A DNA stretch of 29,089 bases from Intoshia linei (lineage: Eukaryota; Orthonectida; Rhopaluridae). Every line of letters starts with the position of its first letter. Positions within the stretch are counted from its first letter, which is position 1. This document shows, piece after piece, positions 1-9,719 of this stretch. A program made the translations under genes and the position numbers. A model generated the notes under the pieces. That model searched no databases. It worked only from the letters and a program-made list of their open reading frames with translations, and was not told where the DNA came from. Location: contig LWCA01000394.1 in the NCBI GenBank assembly GCA_001642005.1, positions 1 to 29,089 on the forward strand, given 5' to 3'.

Positions 1-1229
1 AATACCTTGATCAAAATATAGCTCAACCAGTGACCATACACGAGTAGAGATCGAACACACAACTTTTGTTTTACCAAAACACAATAAACCTAACCTTTTC
101 CTATTTTGTTCATGTATGATAATAATAAAATTTCATCAATGGAGATTAGTTACACAAACTAATCAAGATAAATAAAGTAAAAATCAAGGCTAAAATTAGT
201 ATTATTGAACATTTTATTGAAATTTTTAGAGAAAAATATACATTTTTGACCTTTACTCAAAAACGCTACTAAGAATTTTTTTTTAAAATACTCCTGAAAG
301 TGTGCCAAATCAGAAAATGTTAAAATTTTGGATGAGTAATTTTTTTGAACTAAATGTTAGTTCAGACAGGTTGTGGACCTATAATAAGATAAATTTTAAC
401 CTCCCAATTTCACATCTTAAGGGTCAAAAACCCCTGTTGTCCCTCTTTTTGAAAATTAAACGAGTTGGACAATTTAAAAAATTATTTCTTCATGGCCAAA
501 ACCCCAAATTCCCTTCCTTTTTTTTTGAAAACAGCCCTAGAATTTCAAAAAATTTCAATCCGAATAAGTGACGACTTCACAGTCAAAAATGTATTTTAGT
601 ATTATATATTTTTTTTCCGAATATTTAATGTCAAGTGTTAAAAGACGTAGAATGTGTAAAATTTTCATTTATATTTTAATTTTGGGTTTTAGAAATTTTT
701 TTGAACCAAATTATAAGGGGGTTTCTTAGAATTTTTTTAACAGAAATTTAAGGAAGGTTTTTTCAGACATTTTTTTGAACCAAACCAAAGTTCAAAAAAA
801 ATTTCTAAGAAAATCGCCCTTAAAGTAGTTATAAAGTAAAACTTGTAAAAAATATCGGACTACCATTTACATTTGGACAACTGAGTTCCAGAAATTTAAA
901 AACACAAATTCTAATTAACATAAGTAATAAATATTTAATAAAGAAATTTAAACATATAATTATTCTTCAACCTATAAAACAAATTAAATGATAATAATAA
1001 AAAAAAAGTTAATCAAAATTTTACTACATATCGACCACCATTGTTCAATTTTCGATAATAGACAATGTTAATTGGCAGACTGTGGAAAAACATGACAGAC
1101 CCAGTAAAAATAACATAAATCGCGTATTTATTCAACATACCACCTGGGTAATTCTAAAATAATTTTTACATTTGACATTACAGTAAACCCTTTCAGATTT
1201 CGTATCCACCTTTAAAAAAATTTATATAC
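1..1229. other. gene-free, repeat-rich stretch
   Basis: I find no gene here. The stretch is strongly AT-rich, with frequent stops in all frames and no recognisable protein homology. Part of it (about 397-610) belongs to a dispersed repeat described separately. An open frame at 302-571 (+) lies inside that repeat, and the same repeat at 6219 carries indels that destroy the frame, so I do not treat it as coding. Confidence 0.7.
397..610 (+). repeat. dispersed repeat family alpha, copy 1
   Basis: This stretch is closely repeated at 6219-6475, from AACCTCCCAATTTCACATCT through the block AAACCCCTGTTGTCCCTCTT to TTTCAATCCGAATAAGTGAC. A weaker copy lies at 13858-14160. The copies are full of phrases of the type 'catggtcaaaaccccaaatt' followed by a T-run. 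No protein is encoded. It looks like a nonautonomous mobile repeat, but no ends or target duplications are clear. Confidence 0.75.
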
Positions 1230-1547
1230 ATTTGTATCAGGGGTCGGCAACCAGTGGCCCACAGAATAATTTTGGTGGCCATTTGAGTAAATATGTAAAT
1301 TATTTAGTTTTCAATTTTTAACTACCCATTTTAAACATGTTTTACTATAATTGGCTCAATATATTCATTTTAATATTGAATTTTCAGATCGGCCTGGATT
1401 TTATTTTGTTGAATATACTGAAACCGTTTCTTTTCAGTTAAAATTGAAATGTATCATGTGTAAATTTTAAAAAATGGGATCTGTAGAATTTTTTCATAGG
1501 AAAAAGTGGGCCACAATATGTAAAGGTTGTCGACCCTTGATTTGTAT
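1230..1547. mobile_element. complete hAT-type MITE with 8-bp target-site duplication
   Basis: The element runs 1238-1539 (302 bp). It starts CAGGGGTCGGCAACC and ends GGTTGTCGACCCTTG, which are imperfect terminal inverted repeats matching at most of 15 positions. It is flanked on both sides by the identical 8-mer ATTTGTAT (1230-1237 and 1540-1547). Eight-base duplications and CAGGG/CAGTG-type ends are typical of hAT transposons. The interior has no coding capacity, so this is a nonautonomous MITE mobilised by a hAT transposase elsewhere. The intact duplication suggests a fairly recent insertion. Confidence 0.9.
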
Positions 1548-2020
1548 GAATGTAATATATTCAATTTTTACAATTTCAAAAATTATCACAGCAATCATTT
1601 TAAGTTTAAGTCAACAGATTTAATTTTAGTAAGTTTTAAACATGAAAAAATACACTAAAACATTAGAATCAAGTCATTAAATACATACCGATCCAATTCG
1701 ACCAAAATCATCATAGTTTCGTTTAAAAACTGGGCTAGATTTAACAATTTTGAGTAAATTTGACCTGATCATTTTGTTTTAATGCAACTATATTTGCAAT
1801 TTCTATGTAACTGAAAAAAAATTTATTGCGAATTTAAAAAACTATAAAAATGTGTATTTACAACAAATACACGCAAACAAAACAGCTACACAAAATTAAA
1901 TTCAATAAACAGTGTCATACAGTACTGTATTTAAAATTAAATTTGCGCTTAAAATAAAAAGTGTTATAAATCAACTTAAATTTATTGTCAATTTGAGCGA
2001 TATAAAAATTTTCAAGAAAC
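1548..2020. other. upstream region of RpL19, no gene seen
   Basis: AT-rich noncoding DNA lies between the MITE and the first codon of RpL19. It should hold the RpL19 promoter and 5' leader. I see no convincing core promoter motif; a TATAAAA at 2001-2007 lies too close to the ATG at 2021 to be a conventional TATA box for this gene. Confidence 0.5.
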
Positions 2021-2797
2021 ATGAGGTAAACATTTTAATAAAGAAATTATAAAACTGAAAATGTAGTTTAAAAATCCAACGAAGACTAGCGGCGTCTATA
2101 TTAAAATGTGGAAAGAATAGAATTTGGTTGGATCCTACTGAAAGAAACGAAATTACTGGGGCTGCATCAAGTAAAAAAATTGAATTGAAAAAATAAATAT
2201 TGATTTTTAGGGAGAGCCTTAAAACACATAATTAAGAATGGTGTAATCATTAGACAGTCTGTTGCTGTTCACTCTAGATATAGAGCTAGAAGAAATACAA
2301 TAGCAAAGCGAAAAGGTCGACATTCTGGTATTGGTAAACGAAAAGGTACGGCAAATGCTCGTATGCCAACTAAATTGGTACATATGAGACGTATGCGTAT
2401 TTTGAGAAAGTTGCTTAGAAAATATCGACAAGATAAACAAATTAATAAGCACCAGTAATTACAATTTAAAATCTTTTAATATTTAAATAATTTAATTTAT
2501 CGTATTCCAATTTCTAGAGTTAAGTTAATTTTATTTTAGATACCACACTCTTTATGCTAAAGTTAAAGGAAATGGTTTCAAAAATAAGAGAGTTTTGATT
2601 GAATATATACAAAAAGAAAAAAATGAAAACATTAGAAATAAAGCCAAAAAGTATGGCTCTTTTTTTCATTTGATATCTTTATCATTAGGGATCAAATTGA
2701 ATCCAGACGACAAAAGGTTAAAGAAGCCAGAAAGAGAAGAGAACAAAGAGTCGCTGAACACAGATCTGAAATGCTTAAAGTACCAATTATCAATTAG
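2021..2797 (+). CDS. RpL19: 60S ribosomal protein L19 (eL19), five exons
   Basis: Structural protein of the large cytosolic ribosomal subunit. Exons are 2021-2025, 2067-2170, 2211-2454, 2540-2650 and 2689-2797, giving 190 aa, close to the family's usual 190-205. Exon 1 holds only ATG AG; an intron directly after the start codon is a known habit of animal L19 genes. Introns are 41, 40, 85 and 38 bases, all GT-AG, and phases agree. Family signatures are present: [18 protein letters not shown] near the N-terminus, [18 protein letters not shown] in the middle, [19 protein letters not shown], and the basic tail [12 protein letters not shown]. The N-terminal and central blocks are well kept, but many usually invariant positions differ, which suggests a fast-evolving lineage. 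The stop is TAG at 2795-2797. The antisense open frame at 2219-2452 is a shadow of exon 3. Confidence 0.97.
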
Positions 2798-3976
2798 GTT
2801 TAATTACAATTATATTTACCTATGCAGTAAAAAAATGTACACATTAAATATTTTAATGCATCAGGATTCAACTTTTCGCGAGCTTTGTATGATTCTATTT
2901 TTTAAGACATGTATGTGACTGTTTGGTAATAGTATTTCTGATGGTTTCCAGTGTTTTAAGTCTAATACTATTTGCACGCAATATTCGTTTTCTTTTTTCA
3001 TTTTTTCTTTTGATATTCTATTTATATTGTTAACATTGCATCTTATTGCAAAATAATGTTAATTTTTATAAGTGTAACATGTAGTTTTAAATATTTAAAA
3101 TTACTTGTCGTAGAATTCTTTGTTTGTGATTGTTTTTTTCTGAATGTAATTTAATATGTCAAAAGTGTCATTCAGTAAATTTCTTCTAAATCGATTTTTA
3201 ATTTATATTTCCATTTTTTTGAATTAAAGGCCAACTAAACTATTAACATAAATTCACCTTCCAAATGCAATTGGTACAGTACATGATGTTTTAAAAAAGT
3301 TTTTTGAATATTCTGAGCTTTTGTAAAAATTTAAACATTTTTTGTTGGACTGGAGCGGTAATTTCACTTCTAAATTTTTTATTTACATTATTTATATTCT
3401 AGTATCTTTTTTAAGGCTGGTTGAAATTTTATTATTAACTGTTTAATTCATCAACATCTAAAAAGTTTACAAAACTTCATCAACCCTCTTTGTAAGTCGA
3501 TATTTATTATTTAAGTTTATTGTAAATATTTAACCTCCATTATCACACTTTTCATATAAGTTTTGTTTATTTATGTAAAAATTTGATTTTGTAGCATAAT
3601 GAGTACTGTCCCATTTAGTTTTGAGTGTACATCTGTTTTTTTCGTTGCAATGAATCACCCATTCTTTTTTACTTGAAATACATGGCCGTAATTCTATTTA
3701 AAATAATTTATTCAAGATATGGTCCATATTTTTTGGGCATGGAAAAAATTCAAAGTTTTGTAATAAATTTAAAATGTTCTTGGAACTCGAATGAGCTATA
3801 CTATCAATGCAAAATTAACATGTTGGCATACATTTATATTAATGATATGAAGAATTTTTACTGGGTTTTTTAATGACAGGACTTTTTGTTCCAGCGCTAT
3901 TTTTCTTATTTCTTCTTTTGGAAGTCCAATCAAGATTTACACTACATGCAATGTATTTAAATTTAAATGTACATTA
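2798..3976. other. intergenic stretch, no supported gene
   Basis: This is the RpL19 3' region plus AT-rich spacer. An 82-codon open frame at 3625-3873 (+) has no recognisable motif, no flanking splice signals that make sense and a composition like its surroundings, so I do not call it. No RNA gene or complete transposon is visible. Confidence 0.5.
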
Positions 3977-4189
3977 CTATTTTTTTTTCGGTTCAATTTT
4001 ATAATGCGGTAAATGAGTAATAATTTTTTTGTCGTCAATATTTTTTACGTTATTATTACATCTATATTTGGTTTTATATATGCATGTACCAGGAAAATTG
4101 TTGATGATTGGAAAGTGTCGTTTTTCCAACATTGGACAAATTGAATTGTAATAACCTAATTTAATAATGTGCCATGCTACAAAAAACAT
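3977..4189 (-). CDS. small basic open frame, unrecognised
   Basis: Seventy codons run from an ATG at 4189 to a TAG at 3977, downstream of LUC7-like copy B and on the same strand. I do not recognise the family. The peptide is basic, with two Cys in its N-terminal half, a Pro/Asn-rich centre and a lysine-rich end (HYKIEPKKK), and has no obvious membrane segment. In such AT-rich DNA a 70-codon frame with this composition is longer than most chance frames, and its Trp, Cys, His and Pro content looks coding-like. It could be a small gene, the last exon of a longer one, or chance. A possible 3' splice site (TTTTTTGTAG) lies just after the ATG, so it may be an exon starting around 4177. Confidence 0.35.
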   Translation of the reverse strand: MFFVAWHIIKLGYYNSICPMLEKRHFPIINNFPGTCIYKTKYRCNNNVKNIDDKKIITHLPHYKIEPKKK

Positions 4190-4280
4190 TTAAATTTTGT
4201 TATTGTATTTATAACTTAATTAACACTATTATTGTACTATTTTGTGTTGTCTTTTATACACATTAGTGGTTTGTCGTCAC

Positions 4281-4286
4281 TTTATT
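4281..4286 (-). terminator. polyadenylation signal of LUC7-like copy B
   Basis: AATAAA on the minus strand (TTTATT on the plus strand) lies 25 bases after the stop codon of copy B, at the expected place for a cleavage/polyadenylation signal. It supports the inferred end of that gene. Confidence 0.5.
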
Positions 4287-4310
4287 CAGTAAATATATTA
4301 ACTATTCGTT

Positions 4311-7300
4311 TTAAATTTTATTAAAGGAAATGTATATTTTTTGATTATTCGTATTCTTTTCAACTGAGTCTTTTTCGTTTTCTATGAAATTAATAAATAT
4401 GCATACCTAGTTTTTTTGTGGCCTTTTCGTGTAACCTTTTCATAACTTCGTCACATCGTATCTATTATTTAGATTAAATGATATACAGTAATTAATTATA
4501 TTTAATTATTATCATCACCTTTAAATCTTTGAGTTTAGCGCGCAATGTGACGAATGCAATGTGGTATTTTCCATTCAAATGTTGCTGTCGTCGATTGTCA
4601 AAATATAAAGAATTTATATATATTCCACACACATCGCATGCTCCGTAATTGTCTGTATCATCTCCTTCCAATTGTACTGTACGGAGGATCTATTTTAACG
4701 TTGAAATTGTAAATTTTATAATGATTTTATGCAAATTATATATTTACCACTAGTCATTTATATACATAATTATATGTGTTCATATGTATTAATAAAATTG
4801 GCAACTTTTTATATTAATTCAATTTACTGTTGAATTTAATCTTAAATTTATTAAAATATCACATTATTGCGTATTTTATGAAAATTTTAATTTTTAATAA
4901 TGTAATACTATCCCATATTAGAATATTGGGATTGATTCAAAAAAATTAATGCAGCATGACTACGTAATGGTAGACTAATATAATAGTTTTAATAAATAAT
5001 TAATGTATATTTTTAAAATAAAACATTTTAAATTTTATCAATAAACTAGTACACAAAATTGACTTTTTTTTGATCTAGACAGCCGTGTCAAACTTAAGTA
5101 CGTGGCGGGCATCATTATTTTGAAAAAATTTTGGGCGAACCGTATCATACAATTTTTCCGAGTATCACATTTGGAAAACATTATAATATGAATCAAGATC
5201 ACTGTAATACTCAAAATTATATTGGAAAATTACTTCAAACCACATTATAAATTTAAGATACAATCAACCAGCATAACTGATTAACATTACTGATGATGGT
5301 GTATTTAACTCTTGACATAGTAATCGTAAGAAAATAAGGAATATTAATATATACTTGTATCTGGGATCAATTTTTCTTTGTAGGATAGTGTAATGAATAA
5401 TATGTAGTCTGATAATATAATAAGTATGATAGAATCAGAACGGTTTATGCGTAAATGGTGTATTTTGGCAAAATATAATATACTTTAGAATGAATCATAA
5501 CTTATGACTAGAGCTTGCAATTTCTCGAAAATTCTCGAAAAAAATAAACTCATAATATTAGACAATAAAAATTTTTAAATATGGAAAAACTAAAAGTTCC
5601 AAAATCGTTAATATTTTTGAAATAAGGACGGATTATAATCGGCTTGTATTTATCGCGTCAGTATTTTAGATGGTTTGTCAGTAGAAATATTGACTTGTCA
5701 TTTGATCTAATGGATTGGCTGTGTTTTAGGTGTCAGTATAAATATTTGATTGTCGTTATTTAACTTGGAAGGGCAGTAAAAAAAATTATTCTGTTCTGTA
5801 TAAAATGAAACTGACAAAAAATGCTTTTGTAAAATATTCTATTTGTTCTCATAAAAAAATATTATCTGGTGTTAATACCATAGAATATTTCTATTTTTTT
5901 TGTAATATGGTTTGTAGGTATAATATGGTATTTTAATATTTCAGTTTTAACTTGGGTCTGTAGTGGATGATATATTATTTCAAAAACTAGATTTTTAATT
6001 CTTATACTGATTCTCCAAAACCATCAAACTTACAATTGAATTTTTTTACTGACAAAATATTCTAACTTATATAGAATGCGACGCGATTTTTGTCTGTGTG
6101 TGTGTGTTCAGCTTTATTTAAATAACTACCCGTCTTAGAATTTTTTAAAGACTACATTTCAATTACAGTTTTTTTCGGGCGTATATTAAGATATATTCAT
6201 TACATCATACATATATTTCAACCTCCCAATTTCACATCTTAAGGTTCAAAAACCCCTGTTGTCCCTCTTTTTGAAAATTAAACGAGTTTGAGAATTTAAA
6301 AAAATTATATCTTCAAAGCCAAAATCCCAAATTCCCTTCCTTTTTTTTAAAACAGCCCTAGAATTTTAAAAATTTACAGGTGGTAGAGTTGTATCATGTT
6401 AACACAATAAAATTTCAATCCGAATAAGTGACGACTTCATGGTCAAAAAAGCATTTTAGTATTTATATATTTTATTAAAACAAAAAATATGAAATAATCA
6501 ACGGTCCGAAAATTTAAAAAAAGGATTATTCTGATACAGCTTATTTTATTTGATATAAATACAAAATTTCAACCCCAGAAATCTACGCATTCCCAGTGCA
6601 AAATAATTTTTAATAAGTATTATCAATCAATATTTACAAATGTTTGAATTAAATTTTAATTTAAAATCAAAAATGAATCTAAATATTTAAAAATCTAAAT
6701 ATTCATCATAGAGCTGTAATTCTATTTGTACAAAGTACAATAATAAGTAAATAACAAATAAACAGTCAAGCTGGTCATTTAATATAACTATATTATTATA
6801 TAATATATACAAAATATTCATCAAAGAATTGTTGATGTAAAAGTTTGATACTAATTTTTAAAAATTTATAAAATAAAGTAAAATTTCTTTGCGCCGCGGT
6901 GCAACAGTTAACAATCACTGACTTAGTCACTATGATCACCATTTTAACGAAAATAATTGAAAATATTTTTTTTTCGGTATTCTACCATATAGTATACAAA
7001 TATTTTTGACGTAAGAAAAAACTTTGTTTTTGTCTAGTTTAGTTTGTGGTTTTCACTATGAAATTGCAAGTTTTGACAATGCTCATTATTTTAAAAACTC
7101 CTAGAATATGTTTTTTAAAATTTTGACTTTTTTCATTTTTAAAAAATAGTCATTTATGGTTTGACCGTGAAGGTTTACAATATTTTTAATTAAATTTAAC
7201 TTATTTTAAATCTTACTTTCTGCGCCAGAGAAAAATGATCAAAAGTTTTTTTTTGATTTTTCTTGACTAGATTTCAGAAATAAATCTACACAGACACTCA

Positions 7301-9534
7301 CATTTTTGACAAGTTTTACTTTATATTTATTATACAAGTAAGGATAGCTATAGCTCAGGCTATAGCTATATGGAAGGGGGTATATCATAAATTTCTAAAA
7401 AATAAAGTAACCATAAATACTGTGAACAATTAGAAAAATTAAATCACAATATTTACCTGAAAAGACCACTAAAGTTACGTAAAGGCAATATTATTCTACA
7501 AGACAATGCTAGACCTCACACTTATAAAAAACCTCTCAGCTTCTAAATGAGTTAAAATTTGAAGTATTACCACATCCACCGTATTTACCAGACTTAGCAA
7601 CATCTGATTTTTTCATGCGATTTTTTATGCTAATGGTATAAATAGACTACCGGAACGTTGGAAAAAGACTGTGGAAAGCAATGGTGAATATTATAATATA
7701 ACTTTATTTTTAATGTAATCAAATAAACTTTTTAATTTTGTTAAAAAAACGACATTACTTATGAAACGACCTAATATATTCTACAATGTTTATCATATAA
7801 TATTGACATAAAAACTGTTTCAAATGATAATATTAAACATTAAGTTTTTGTAAAAAAAACTAAAAACATGAAAATAAACTTAAATTTAGCTGTTTTTTGT
7901 TAATTACTTAATTGATCAACGCTGAGTCATTAATGAGTATTTTTCAGAATTAGTCATCGGACAGTCATTTTTTTCAAATTACATCTCATCTACTGGGTAT
8001 GTTTTTGAATTTCTTAAAAAAAACATTTGATGTGACACCCTATAGTACATGTATTTGAAATGATCTCATTACTTTTGTATTTGTTCACTTTTATTCACAC
8101 TTTTTTAATTTATACATTTTTTTTAATAACATTACATATATAATTATTTTTAATCTATAGTGGAGCAATAATTTTATATTTATTTTGAGATTATTATTAG
8201 AAAAAATTTTGTTTCAACGAATCAATAGTATATTTTTAGATTGGTGTGTCCAAAAAGTTTTCAGATTGAAATGTGTGTCGCCAACCAAAATGGGTTGGAA
8301 AGCACTGCTGTAGGGTGAGTATATGTTAAAATACTCTTTTATAAAATAATATGAAAAATACAAATTTACCTACCCTTTTCGGTACGATCTACTTTACCAC
8401 CTGTTATTTCACATTTTAGCTCAATTATAAAATACATACATGTAAATATAATTATTTACGGATCTAGATTTTTTTTGTCGGTCAATTTTTCAACTTCTTC
8501 CATAATACGCTTAGCTGCAAATACATTGCCACATTCTCGTTCGTATTCTGCTTGGCTAGTCATTACATCAATTTGTGTATGTATTGAAGATACGGATTCA
8601 GCTTAAAATAGCATTAGTTTTAAAAAAAAATGAAATTTAAATAAATAAATTATACAACCAAACAGGGTGAATTAATTAAAAAAGTTACATTCATCATATT
8701 TATGACCATCATAATCGAGTAAGTTTGCATTCACTAGGATTAGGATGTAGCACCATGTATTGCATATGACATAACTCCGCATAGTAATAAATATAACCGC
8801 ATAGAATATATTACATACCATTGTGCATCTGTAATAAAATTTACATTTTTTGAAATTTTTTCGTTTTCTTTTTTTTTTTTAAGCAAACATTTGTCAATGT
8901 TGCTCTGATAAGCTCTGTCGGCACCATTAACGATATCATCCAGCATTTTATAGGCCTAAATAGATTATAATTGAATATAACAATAAGTACAATTTTTTCA
9001 TAATTGAAATTATCGCGTTTAGGGTGGTTTCTATATTCTTCTCTAGCCAAAACACTGTGAGTAAATCGACAGTCAAGTACTTTTGATCTCTAAATTGATA
9101 TTTTATTCAATTTTCTAAATTTGTTTGTATATTTACTTTCTAAATAAAATTATTAACATGTAAATACATGACAATTTTTAGTAAGTATATGGATCAGTAG
9201 TTCTCATTGAAAACTTGTCATGTGCCAATGAATCTGACATTTTTTTATTAGTTAAAATTTTAGTTATCGAATAAACTCAAAAAATATGTATATCTATTAC
9301 AAGAATCAATTGAGATCTACTGATCTATAAAATACAACAATTACCACTACTCTAAGATAATCATGAGGACAACAGTCTAATAAATGCTTTGCACATTTTA
9401 AAATCGAAAAATTTAATTTTTTTGTTGCAACTATCTAATAGATAAAATTATTAAGTTTACTTAAATATACCTAAATTATTATATCCCATAAGTTCATCGT
9501 ACATTTCCTTCATATTTTTTCGTTCTGCCGACAT
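4311..9534 (-). CDS. LUC7-like paralogue B, RS tail missing, frame doubtful
   Basis: LUC7 proteins are U1 snRNP components that help choose 5' splice sites in the nucleus. Exons (minus strand) are 9471-9534, 9345-9430, 8991-9089, 8845-8955, 8460-8601, 4519-4689, 4407-4461 and 4311-4363, matching copy A exon for exon. Exon 1 has the LUC7 start (DELMGYNN), exon 2 HLLDCCPHDYL of zinc finger 1, exon 3 CRFTH, exon 5 the central helix, and exon 6 zinc finger 2 (CDVCG, then QQHLNGKYH). The end is a short tail, with no RS domain. Two junctions do not keep frame: exon 4 to 5 and exon 5 to 6 each lack one base. Exon 4 holds a run of 12 A, where a miscount could cure the first but not the second. It is either a recent pseudogene, uses unusual splicing, or contains sequence errors. 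Exons 1-4 and 6-8 are free of stops, and a polyA signal follows. Confidence 0.75.
5080..5160 (+). mobile_element. hAT-like transposon terminus
   Basis: CAGCCGTGTCAAACTTAAGT followed by a GGCGGGC block resembles the ends of hAT elements (CAG-GTGTCAAACT...GGGC). No matching opposite end or target duplication was found, so this is probably a solo or decayed end. Confidence 0.5.
6085..6110 (+). repeat. short TG microsatellite
   Basis: A run of about seven TG units (TGTGTGTGTGTGT) sits shortly upstream of alpha repeat copy 2. Confidence 0.7.
6219..6640 (+). repeat. dispersed repeat family alpha, copy 2
   Basis: This is the best match to 397-610, and it extends further 3'. The extension (6525-6640) matches 14055-14160, with phrases such as ATATAAATACAAAATTTCAA shared. 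Between copies there are many 1-5 base indels, consistent with an old noncoding mobile repeat. Confidence 0.75.
6885..6920 (-). mobile_element. hAT-like transposon terminus
   Basis: Read on the minus strand from 6920 it begins CAGTGATTGTTAACTGTTGC followed by ACCGCGGCGC, a typical hAT end with an unusually GC-rich patch for this window. No partner end was identified. Confidence 0.45.
7020..7345 (+). repeat. dispersed repeat family beta, copy 1
   Basis: It carries phrases such as 'ggtttgaccgtgaaggtt', a 'ttttcttgac' block and an end with 'acacagacactcacattttt'. Comparable phrases appear at 11760-12470, where the end is 'acagacaaacagacattcaa', and more weakly at 18030-18180. The GACA/CAGACA-rich 3' part is a common form of retroelement or SINE end in invertebrates. 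No coding capacity is seen. Confidence 0.45.
7344..7369. repeat. perfect 10-bp palindrome with 6-base loop
   Basis: ATAGCTATAG (7344-7353) and CTATAGCTAT (7360-7369) are exact reverse complements separated by CTCAGG. It sits at the end of the beta repeat, just before the mariner remnant, and could be a transposon end structure or a simple local inversion. Confidence 0.85.
7396..7795 (+). pseudogene. mariner transposase remnant, frameshifted
   Basis: This is the C-terminal half of a mariner (DD34D, Tc1/mariner superfamily) transposase, a nuclear cut-and-paste enzyme. Visible signatures are ILQDNARPHT, carrying the second catalytic Asp, then a frame change in an A-run near 7530. Beyond it come LLNELKFEVLPHPPYLPDLA and TSDFF, where the third catalytic Asp sits, and further on RLPERWKKTVESNGEYYN with a stop near 7719. 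The N-terminal DNA-binding part is absent. The stretch near 7752-7775 (cgacattacttatgaaacga) looks like the 3' terminal repeat of a mariner. It is inactive and lies inside intron 5 of LUC7-like B. Confidence 0.85.
8225..8307 (-). mobile_element. hAT-like transposon terminus
   Basis: On the minus strand from 8307 it begins CAGTGCTTTCCAACCCATTT, then a GGTTGGCGACACAC block, which is a classic hAT end. The opposite end is not recognisable. It lies inside intron 5 of LUC7-like B. Confidence 0.55.
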
Positions 9535-9695
9535 TGTTTGTAAATTTATATTTTTTTAAATTCAATAAATAATTTTTATAATGAAACTAAAATGTTAGAT
9601 AAGGCTTATCTAAGAATCTTTTATCGATTTTTTATTTTACATTTTAATTTTAATAGTCGACAATTTACGTTTACAATATAGTAAATGTATAAATG

Positions 9696-9701
9696 TTTAT
9701 T
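9696..9701 (-). terminator. polyadenylation signal of LUC7-like gene A
   Basis: AATAAA on the minus strand starts 18 bases after the stop codon of gene A (TAA at 9720-9722), inside the 185-base gap before the start codon of copy B. It suggests that A has its own 3' end and is not simply read through into B. Confidence 0.5.
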
Positions 9702-9719
9702 GAATTGTTTAAATTGAAT

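Larger units (their letters stand above)
4690..8459 (-). other. 3.8-kb intron 5 of LUC7-like B, filled with transposon debris
   Basis: This is the gap between exon 5 and exon 6 of copy B. It contains a hAT-like terminus at 5080, alpha repeat copy 2 (6219-6640), another hAT-like end at 6920, a beta-type repeat (about 7020-7345), a perfect palindrome (7344-7369), a broken mariner (about 7396-7790) and a hAT-like end at 8307. No independent gene is supported. Confidence 0.7.

Noticed and set aside
302-571. 89-codon open frame on the plus strand
   Set aside because: It lies in dispersed repeat alpha; the copy at 6219 has indels that break the frame, and no protein family is recognisable.
2219-2452. 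Minus-strand open frame
   Set aside because: Antisense shadow of RpL19 exon 3.
2595-2918. 107-codon plus-strand frame starting inside RpL19
   Set aside because: It reads exon 4 and then runs through the 38-base intron into the wrong frame; the true protein splices at 2650/2689.
3625-3873. 82-codon open frame on the plus strand
   Set aside because: No motif, homology or sensible splice context; composition matches the surrounding spacer.
4382-4406. 25-base intron before the last exon of LUC7-like B
   Set aside because: A later acceptor (CTCAG, 4364-4368) gives a 43-base intron in the same frame, matching the usual intron size in this window.
8740-9050. Two overlapping minus-strand open frames
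   Set aside because: Each reads through an intron of LUC7-like B (exons 3 and 4); the separate exons at 8991-9089 and 8845-8955 explain the conserved parts.
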